Made by a program: the position numbers and the translations under genes. Below the pieces are notes generated by a model. The model made no database searches. It was given only the letters and a program-made list of their open reading frames with translations, and was not told the DNA's origin. This document shows, piece after piece, positions 1 to 5,030 of a stretch of DNA of 5,945 bases (position 1 is the stretch's first letter; each line of letters starts with the position of its first letter). Origin of the DNA: an uncultured Porphyromonas sp. (GTDB lineage: Bacteria > Bacteroidota > Bacteroidia > Bacteroidales > Porphyromonadaceae); the NCBI GenBank assembly GCA_927910985.1, contig CAKMOP010000172.1, positions 1 to 5,945 of the forward strand. Reading direction: 5' to 3'.

Positions 1-74
1 ATGAACCAATCGACTTGAGCATCGATGCCGAACGTATTGTACGCGCGCAGCGAATAGTTCTGTAGTATCTCCAT
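1..74 (-). CDS. murB: MurB, UDP-N-acetylenolpyruvoylglucosamine reductase (N-terminal fragment)
   Basis: Only the first 24 codons lie in the window; the gene continues off the left edge. From the ATG at 74-72 the minus strand reads MEILQNYSLRAYNTFGIDAQ followed by VDWF. The N-Y-S-L-x-x-x-N-T-F-G-I-D pattern is the characteristic start of MurB, where this segment leads into the FAD-binding domain. MurB is a cytoplasmic flavoenzyme that uses NADPH to reduce UDP-GlcNAc-enolpyruvate to UDP-MurNAc, the second committed step of peptidoglycan synthesis. The start codon lies 12 bases downstream of a strong hairpin that ends the preceding SPOR lipoprotein gene. The leader (ATACTATTTAT) has no Shine-Dalgarno sequence, as is usual in Bacteroidota. 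No clear TAnnTTTG promoter box is visible just upstream. Identification rests on a short stretch, but the motif is distinctive. Confidence 0.82.
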   Translation of the reverse strand, partial: MEILQNYSLRAYNTFGIDAQVDWF

Positions 75-85
75 ATAAATAGTAT

Positions 86-113
86 ATCCCTACCCCATCG
101 CTGGAGTAGGGAT
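86..113 (-). terminator. Hairpin terminator after the SPOR lipoprotein gene
   Basis: Read on the minus strand, positions 113-103 (ATCCCTACTCC) pair with 96-86 (GGGGTAGGGAT). This gives an 11-bp stem with one U-G wobble and a six-base loop. The wobble pairs in minus-strand RNA but would be an A-C mismatch in plus-strand RNA, so the structure favours minus-strand transcripts. An A/U-rich stretch (ATACTATTTATAT) follows instead of a pure U tract. The stem begins about 10 bases after the stop codon of the lipoprotein gene and ends 12 bases before the murB start. It could therefore also act as an attenuator or mask the murB initiation region. Confidence 0.65.
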
Positions 114-123
114 GTAGAGGATC

Positions 124-602
124 TTAGTTAGCGTTCTCGAGCAACCACGCATCCTTGAAGTCAGGAGCGAAGCGAGCCTTAATAGCATCACGACTGGCAG
201 CAGCCTCTTCGCGAGAATCGAAGCTGGAGACAATGACACGCAGCATCCCGACTTCATTAGTAGCGAGGACAGCATTGTAACCAGCCTTGACCATACGTTC
301 CTGAGGTTGCGAGCGTTCGTGGGATTCTGGAAGCTACCGACAACGACGCTGAAGCGCTTCAGACGAGTAGCATCTTCACCTTGGTAAGTCGTCACGCGTT
401 CCTTGCGAACGGTCACAGGAGCCGTAGCACGTTCAGAGACAGCAGGAGCTTCGTACTGTACGGCGGGCTTGGAAGCCTGCGTAGCTACCTCACGCTGCTT
501 TGCTTGCTCATAGGCCTTACGATAAGCGCTCTTCTTCGCACCGCAGGAGCTAAGTGAAGCAACAGCAACGAGTGCCAAAGAAGCTAAGATGACTTTCTTC
601 AT
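124..602 (-). pseudogene. SPOR-domain lipoprotein, interrupted by an apparent one-base deletion
   Basis: The ATG at 602-600 opens a lipoprotein signal peptide: MKK, a hydrophobic core, then the lipobox LSSC with Cys20 as the acylation site. A Lys/Gln/Ala-rich linker runs to about residue 80. A SPOR domain (PF05036-like) begins at LKRFSVVVGSF (residues 81-91). After NARNL (residues 96-100, near position 301) the frame is lost; read on unchanged it gives unrelated sequence ending at position 90. The other half of the domain is present in another frame from position 300 (ERMVKAGYNAV, then GMLRVIVSSF) and ends at the TAA at 124-126. Adding one base, for example GG to GGG in AGGAACG, gives an intact 159-residue protein. 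SPOR domains bind denuded glycan strands at division septa; an inner- or outer-membrane lipoprotein facing the periplasm is expected. A promoter box lies upstream and a terminator just downstream, so it is probably monocistronic. 'Pseudogene' is formal: sequencing error is at least as likely. Confidence 0.85.
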
Positions 603-656
603 AATTCTTATTCTATGATTATGGATATTATATTACGTATTACAAACCAATATCTA

Positions 657-664
657 CAAAGATA
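657..664 (-). promoter_or_regulatory. Putative -7 promoter element for the SPOR lipoprotein gene
   Basis: The minus strand reads TATCTTTG, a full match to the Bacteroidota -7 consensus TAnnTTTG. It lies in the 70-base gap between the flippase stop and the lipoprotein start. It predicts a leader of roughly 50 A/T-rich bases, close to the leader lengths predicted for the two other boxes in this window. I see no TTTG-type -33 element about 20 bases upstream, so the call rests on the -7 box, its position and the A/T-rich context. Confidence 0.45.
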
Positions 665-672
665 ACAATTTG

Positions 673-2201
673 TTAGGACTGAGCAGAGGGACGACGTAGT
701 ACGAAATGGCGCACCAATCCCCAGACGTAGAGGAAGTCTTCGCGAGCGAAGAGGTAGACCAGGAGCATATAGGTGAGTCCAAGGATGGTCGATCCAACCG
801 CCAGACGCCAAAAATCCGCCAACGCAGAGAACACATAGTAATCAAGACCCCAGAGTACTCCTCCCGCCACCGCGCTCATCAGCGCGAAGGGGAAAAGCTC
901 ACCCAACTGTTGCCCCAGCGGGAAATCAATGAAGCGTCCGGAATAGTGGCTGTTGATGAAGAGGTGAACCACCTGAGTGATCACAGCACTCCACAGGAGG
1001 CCATAGATACCGAAGAGCATACCGATGAAGGCTGCGGAAACAGCTACGAATCGACGGACAAACTCCAGCCGAAGATGCAAGTCGCTTCGCCCCTTAGCCT
1101 CAAGAAGGTTGATATTGTAAGAGTTGATCGGGAAGAGAATACCACAGATACATAGGATCTGAAAGTAAGGAGCCGCTGCCATCCACTTGTCACCATAGAA
1201 GAAATGGTAGAACGGATGAGCCAAGACGATAAGCGCTATCATTATCGGACAGGACAACTGAAAGAGCAGGCGCATCACGCGACGATAGCCTGCGCGCAAC
1301 CGCTCCTTATTATTCTGGAAGCGCACAAGGACAGGGAAAGTCACCTTGTTAATTCGGATCAGCGAATGACCGAATACTGGGACTATGTAGAGTGCTCCAG
1401 CATTACCATAAAGTCCGAGTGTAGCTAGAGAGAAGAAGCGACCAATAATGATTGTCACCACATTATCACACAAAGCTGTGAGCATCTTTGCTGCTACCAT
1501 TCGCGAGCCATAACCGAAGTGGAGCTTGAGACGCTCCATACTAAAGATAAGCTTCGGGCGCCAAGGTGAGGAGATCCAATAGCCAACACAGCGGACTACC
1601 GCTCCTGCTAATCCCATCCCCACCAAAGACCAATAGCTAAAGCCTAAGTAAGCCATCACCACCCCAGTGATCCCTGAAATAGCTCCCGTAGAGAACTGAA
1701 TAATCATATCCTTACGGAACTGCATCTGCCGCCAACCAAGATCGCCTGCATACCACACAGAGAGCTGATCACCAAATTCAAGGAGGTAACACGGAGAACA
1801 GATACCAGGACTGGATTATGGAAATAATCTGCGACCCAAGGTGCTATGGCGAAGAGGATCAAGTAGAGCAGACTACTCATCCCTATATTATAGTAGAAGA
1901 TCGTCGAGAGGTCGGTATCATCAACCTTCTCAGAGCGTACCAGCGAACTCCCAAAGCCTATGTCTGCCAGCTGCGATGAGATACTGAGGAAGATACCGAG
2001 TACGGCGACCGTACCGAAGTCTTCAGGCACCAGCAAGCGAGCCAAGGCAAGGTTCACTGCAAAGGTCGTGATGCGACCAATGATTTGCTGTATCGTAGAC
2101 CAGCCAAAGCCCGAGACCGACTTAGCCTTGAGCTCGGCGACGTCATCGGTGAGTTGGCCTATAGCTTCCGACTCGGGGGGAGTAGGTATATGTTCGTCCA
2201 T
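673..2201 (-). pseudogene. MOP-superfamily polysaccharide/O-antigen flippase (Wzx/WzxC-like), apparent one-base frameshift
   Basis: The first part starts at the ATG at 2201 and reads a short cytoplasmic tail, then SVSGFGWSTIQQIIGR, LARLLVPEDFG and DIGFGSSLVRS. This is the classic N-terminus of the WzxC-like polysaccharide exporter family (PF13440/PF01943). The frame breaks near 1737 after GMQAIL (about residue 154). From 1734 the other frame carries on with WRQMQFRKDM and many hydrophobic segments up to the TAA at 673-675. Adding one base joins them into a 509-residue protein, normal for a family with about 480-510 residues and 12-14 membrane helices. Such proteins flip undecaprenyl-linked oligosaccharides across the inner membrane for O-antigen, capsule or exopolysaccharide. 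No glycosyltransferases are adjacent, so the substrate cannot be inferred. The start lies 13 bases after the yigZ stop, so it is probably the third gene of a dapA-yigZ-flippase operon. As an unrepaired gene it would give two non-functional halves. Confidence 0.85.
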
Positions 2202-2214
2202 TAATAATGGGTGA

Positions 2215-2858
2215 TTATTCTTCTGAATTAGGGGAAAGAGAATCTTCGGGAAGCAACGTCACACCGTAGAGCTGCTCCAATCGAGCACGAAGCTCTGCTA
2301 CCCTTCCCTGTCGCTGCTCCAGCTCAAGATAGCACGAAGTAGCAAAGTCTTGCACGAGGATGCGTGACTCCGTCTCTTTCACGATCCGCATCACCGGTCC
2401 CATCAGCTCATAGCTAAAGGTCAGGCGCACCTTCTCTGTGAGGATACATTCCCGACGCGGTGCATCTGCAAGCGCTGCAAGAGTCGCTTCACGATAAGCC
2501 TCGATCAGCCCACTCGTCCCGAGCTTCACGCCCCCGAAATAGCGCACGACCAAGACGATGACCTCCGTCAGACCTTGCGAGACAAGGATGCCATGAATAG
2601 GCTTGCCCGCCGTCCCCGACGGCTCTCCATCATCATAGGTGCGGTAGGGCTCGCCCGTCGAACCTAAGCGATAGGCCCAACAGACGTGGCGTGCATCGTA
2701 GTAGCGAGCACGCACTTCGCGCACACGCTCCAGAGCCTCCTCCTCGGTAGTTACGGGATAGACGTAGGCAAGAAACTTACTCCGCTTCTCCGATACTCTC
2801 CTTCCGCAGGTGCGGCGAGCGTCCAATAGCTATCGTTCAGCTCTGTCGTCAGGCTCAC
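2215..2858 (-). CDS. yigZ: YigZ/IMPACT-family protein (UPF0029 plus DUF1949), apparent frameshift near the N-terminus
   Basis: Family landmarks (numbering of the repaired protein) are YYDARHVCWAY (53-63), DDGEPSGTAGKPI (76-88) and VVRYFGGVKLGTSGL (104-118). A DUF1949-like C-terminal half follows. The uninterrupted frame starts only at 2826 and gives an odd Arg-rich N-terminus. The expected start lies in another frame: from a GTG at 2858-2856 it reads MSLTTELNDSYWTLAAPAEG, then E-Y-R, and meets EKRSKFLAYV at position 2790. One missing base (CGGAG for CGGGAG near 2791) explains the break; repaired length is 214 residues, close to E. coli YigZ. The GTG directly follows the dapA TAA (TAAGTG) with no gap, which suggests translational coupling. 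The biochemical role of bacterial members is unsettled; the eukaryotic relative IMPACT modulates the kinase GCN2. Expected in the cytoplasm. If the frameshift is real, a shorter product from 2826 would lack the conserved N-terminal strand. Confidence 0.88.
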
Positions 2859-3776
2859 TTAGACGAAGAGGTGAGAAGCATAGATATCGAGAGCCTTACG
2901 CGTAGCATCCAGACGCTCTGAGAGCTCGGAGCTGGCTGCCACCAAGGGCAGGCGCAGGCTGTTGCTGTCAATGAGACGCATCAGATAGAGCAGAGCCTTT
3001 ATGCCCACAGGGTTACCCTCCTGGAAGAGCTGGGTATTGATGGCACGCATCTCCGTCTGGATCATATCCGCTTCGTTGATGCGCCCTTCCATAGCCAAGT
3101 GCGTCAGGTGAGAGAAGAGGCGAGGATAGGCATTCCCCACGACGGAGATCACCCCTTCGGCTCCATTTTGGATAAAGGGAACGGTAAGTGCATCATCACC
3201 CGACAGGACGACAAAGTCCTTGGGGAGTTCGCACGAAGTAATCTGCGCTGCCTGCTGCGGATAGCCCGAAGCCTCCTTAATACCGATAATATTATCAAAG
3301 TCACGCGCCAGACGCACAGCCGTATCGGGAGCCATATTCACCCCGACACGCCCTGGGACATTGTAGAGCACCAGAGGAAGGGGGCTTTCGGTAGCCAAGT
3401 GGGCAAAGTGGCGATACATTCCTTCCTGCGAAGGCTTGTTGTAGTAGGGTACGACCGAGAGCACCCCTGAGAGACCTCGCGTATCCAACTCACGAAGACG
3501 CTCACCGGTCTCACGGGTATTATTTCCCCCGAGACCGATCATCAGCGGACAGCGACCTGCCACCTGCTCGATGATATGCTCCGTGACACGCTGACGCTCC
3601 TGACGGGTAAGGCAAGGGGATTCACCTGTCGTCCCGTGGATGACGATGAAGTCCGTAGCCCCATCGCGGAGCAGATGTTCGAGGAGGCGTTCCAGACTCT
3701 TATAGTCGACCTCCTGGGCTTCGGTGAAGGGGGTAACGAGTGCCACCCCCATCCCGCGGAAGGGATGCTTACTCAT
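2859..3776 (-). CDS. dapA: 4-hydroxy-tetrahydrodipicolinate synthase (DapA)
   Basis: DapA condenses pyruvate with aspartate semialdehyde, the first dedicated step towards meso-diaminopimelate (peptidoglycan cross-links) and lysine. The 305-residue protein is an intact TIM-barrel lyase of the DapA/NanA family. It shows the GTTGES motif with Thr49/Thr50, PYYNKPSQEG with Tyr111/Tyr112, LYNVPGR with Tyr138 and Arg143, and the Schiff-base lysine Lys167 in IGIKEASG. Spacing between these residues closely matches E. coli Thr45, Tyr107, Tyr133, Arg138 and Lys161. I chose the ATG at 3776-3774 (MSKHPFRGMGVALVTPF). An in-frame TTG at 3827 would add 17 residues absent from the family, and it falls inside the promoter -7 box. 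Of the E. coli lysine-feedback residues, Asn80 and Glu84 are matched (Asn85, Glu89), while His53 and His56 align with Arg58 and Arg61, so feedback control may differ. It is the first gene of the dapA-yigZ-flippase run and shows no frameshift. Confidence 0.96.
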   Translation of the reverse strand: MSKHPFRGMGVALVTPFTEAQEVDYKSLERLLEHLLRDGATDFIVIHGTTGESPCLTRQERQRVTEHIIEQVAGRCPLMIGLGGNNTRETGERLRELDTRGLSGVLSVVPYYNKPSQEGMYRHFAHLATESPLPLVLYNVPGRVGVNMAPDTAVRLARDFDNIIGIKEASGYPQQAAQITSCELPKDFVVLSGDDALTVPFIQNGAEGVISVVGNAYPRLFSHLTHLAMEGRINEADMIQTEMRAINTQLFQEGNPVGIKALLYLMRLIDSNSLRLPLVAASSELSERLDATRKALDIYASHLFV

Positions 3777-3824
3777 AGCTTTTCGCTCTATGATGAATAC
3801 GTGGGGAAGGGGAATCCCTTCACA

Positions 3825-3832
3825 CAAAGTTA
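3825..3832 (-). promoter_or_regulatory. Putative -7 promoter element for dapA-yigZ-flippase
   Basis: The minus strand reads TAACTTTG, a full match to the Bacteroidota -7 consensus TAnnTTTG. It predicts transcription starting near 3818-3821 and a leader of about 45 bases before the dapA ATG at 3776. A small hairpin (GAAGGG/CCCTTC, positions 3806-3821, loop of four) would sit at the very 5' end of that transcript. No convincing TTTG -33 element is visible at the usual distance. The box overlaps the alternative TTG start at 3827, which argues against that start. Confidence 0.55.
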
Positions 3833-3841
3833 AGTATTTTA

Positions 3842-3886
3842 CCTATCCTGCAGTATATCACGCCCCTGCAGCTGCCAGGAGATAGG
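3842..3886. repeat. Imperfect inverted repeat between the divergent promoters
   Basis: CCTATC at 3842-3847 is mirrored by GATAGG at 3881-3886. Inside are two copies of the palindrome CTGCAG, at 3848-3853 and 3866-3871, the first directly adjoining the left arm. The element lies just upstream of the dapA -7 box and about 57 bases before the amidinotransferase -7 box, where an operator could affect either gene. Arms of six bases can arise by chance, so a regulatory role is only a suggestion. Nothing else recognisable is present in the 228-base divergent region apart from the two promoter boxes. Confidence 0.25.
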
Positions 3887-3942
3887 CTCACACGAAGCAC
3901 GAAAGGTCAGCTCCCGCACAAGGAAGTCCAGCAAGGAATGGC

Positions 3943-3950
3943 TATATTTG
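3943..3950 (+). promoter_or_regulatory. Putative -7 promoter element for the amidinotransferase-fold gene
   Basis: TATATTTG is a full match to the Bacteroidota -7 consensus TAnnTTTG. It predicts a transcript beginning around 3955 and a leader of about 50 bases up to the ATG at 4005. It lies downstream of the ATG at 3938 that opens the longest uninterrupted reading frame, so a transcript from this promoter could not use that start. No clear -33 TTTG is seen. Confidence 0.5.
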
Positions 3951-4004
3951 TCCAAAGAAGGTGCGCTGACACTCAGCCCCCTCCCCGACTAAGCACATAT
4001 TCCT

Positions 4005-4930
4005 ATGGAACGGATCATCCCCACGTCACTAACGAGACGGCTCGTCTGAGAGCTGTCGTCCTCGGGCTTCCCGACAGCCTGGGTCCCATCCCTACCCTTC
4101 AAGAGACCTACGACGCCAAGAGCTACGAAGCCGTGAGCCGAGGGGTCTTCCCCTCCGAATCCGATGTACGCCACGAGATGCAGTGCGTCCTCGAAGTCCT
4201 CGAGCGCTACGGTGTACGCACGCTACGCCCTGCTCCACTCACTGACTACAACCAGGTCTTCGCCCGCGATGTAGCCTTCACCATCGACGATACCCTCTTC
4301 ATCTCCAACCTTATCCCCGACCGCGAGCGTGAGACCGAAGCATTCGCCAGCTCGATCTTCCCCCTGATAGACCCTGCACATATAGAGACGCTCCCCGAAG
4401 CCGTCCACACCGAGGGAGGAGACGTCCTCCTCTATGACGATATCCTCTTCGTTGGAGCATACTTTGGAGCGGACTACTCCAGCTTCAAGGCGGCGCGCAC
4501 GAACCGCTACGCCATCGACTTCTTCCGTGAGCGGTTCCCTCATAAGCGCATCGTCCCCATCGAGCTACGCAAGCACGACCACGACCCAGCCCAGTCCGTC
4601 CTGCATTTAGACTGCGCCTTCCAGCCGGTGAGCCGTGGGCGTGCACTGATCTATCGAGAAGGCTTCCTGCACCAGCGTGACGTCGCCCTCGTGGAAGAGA
4701 TCTTCGAGCAAGACAACCTCTTCGGCGTGACACCCGAAGAAGCTTACTATATGAGTACCAATGTGGTCTCCCTCTCGCCCGAAGCCCTCATCAGCGACCG
4801 CCACTTCACCCGACTCAATGCCCATCTGCGTGAGGCCTGGGGGATGACGGTCGAAGAAGTGCCCTACCAAGAAATATCCAAGATGGGAGGCCTCCTGCGC
4901 TGCTCGACCATGCCCCTCATCCGCGAATAA
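4005..4930 (+). CDS. Arginine-deiminase/amidinotransferase-fold (GME superfamily) hydrolase or transferase; start region apparently frameshifted
   Basis: The protein carries the full guanidino-modifying signature (repaired numbering): FARD (86-89), EGGD (137-140), HLDC with His201, and RCSTMPL with the catalytic Cys near residue 300, eight residues from the end. Enzymes of this fold form a covalent Cys-amidino intermediate on arginine-like substrates. Members include arginine deiminase, dimethylargininase and glycine amidinotransferase. This single-domain protein of about 308 residues resembles a family common in Bacteroidota whose substrate I cannot assign. There is no signal peptide, so it is cytoplasmic. 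The uninterrupted frame begins at 3938, but its first 28 or so residues are unlike the family and start upstream of the -7 box. The ATG at 4005 gives MERIIP and joins HVTNETARLRAVVLG if one C is added to the CCCC run at 4019-4022. No ATG, GTG or TTG exists in the main frame between the box and the conserved region. It diverges from dapA and converges on the CoA-transferase gene. Confidence 0.85.
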
Positions 4931-4948
4931 GCACCGCTCCCCCACCCC

Positions 4949-5007
4949 ATAATAACGACCTCGCGATGTGCTCCACTGAGGAGACATCGGGGCGAGGTCG
5001 TTATTAT
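4949..5007. terminator. Two-way terminator hairpin between convergent genes
   Basis: A perfect 16-bp inverted repeat pairs 4949-4964 (ATAATAACGACCTCGC) with 4992-5007. Within it, GATGT (4965-4969) pairs with ACATC (4984-4988), and CTCC (4971-4974) pairs with GGAG (4980-4983) around a five-base loop, with small bulges between. The right arm ends TTATTAT, giving a U-rich end for plus-strand transcripts. The minus-strand transcript also ends its stem in TTATTAT. The element begins 18 bases after the amidinotransferase stop and 23 bases after the CoA-transferase stop, as expected for a shared terminator of convergent genes. Confidence 0.8.
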
Positions 5008-5030
5008 ACTTAGTGTGCTTGCGCTGGGTC

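Noticed and set aside
706..1428. Plus-strand open frames opposite the flippase (706-1155 and 1204-1428)
   Set aside because: Highly charged, low-complexity translations with no recognisable domain; they are antisense shadows of a conserved membrane protein.
3777..3827. Longer DapA starting at a TTG at 3827
   Set aside because: The TTG lies inside the -7 promoter box, and the extra 17 residues have no counterpart in DapA proteins.
301..4022. Programmed ribosomal frameshifting at the four frame breaks
   Set aside because: A -1 shift would be needed each time, but none of the sites (CTCAGGAACG, CTTGGTTGGC, TATCGGAGAAG, ATCCCCACG) has an X-XXY-YYZ slippery heptamer, and these families are not known to use recoding.
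4005..4930. Peptidylarginine deiminase or agmatine deiminase
   Set aside because: No signal peptide or extra domains as in the secreted Porphyromonas enzyme, and the motif pattern (EGGD, HLDC, LLRCST) fits the short single-domain amidinotransferase-like family better.
3989..4987. Minus-strand open frames opposite the amidinotransferase gene
   Set aside because: Their translations have no domain signatures, while the plus strand encodes the full catalytic motif set.
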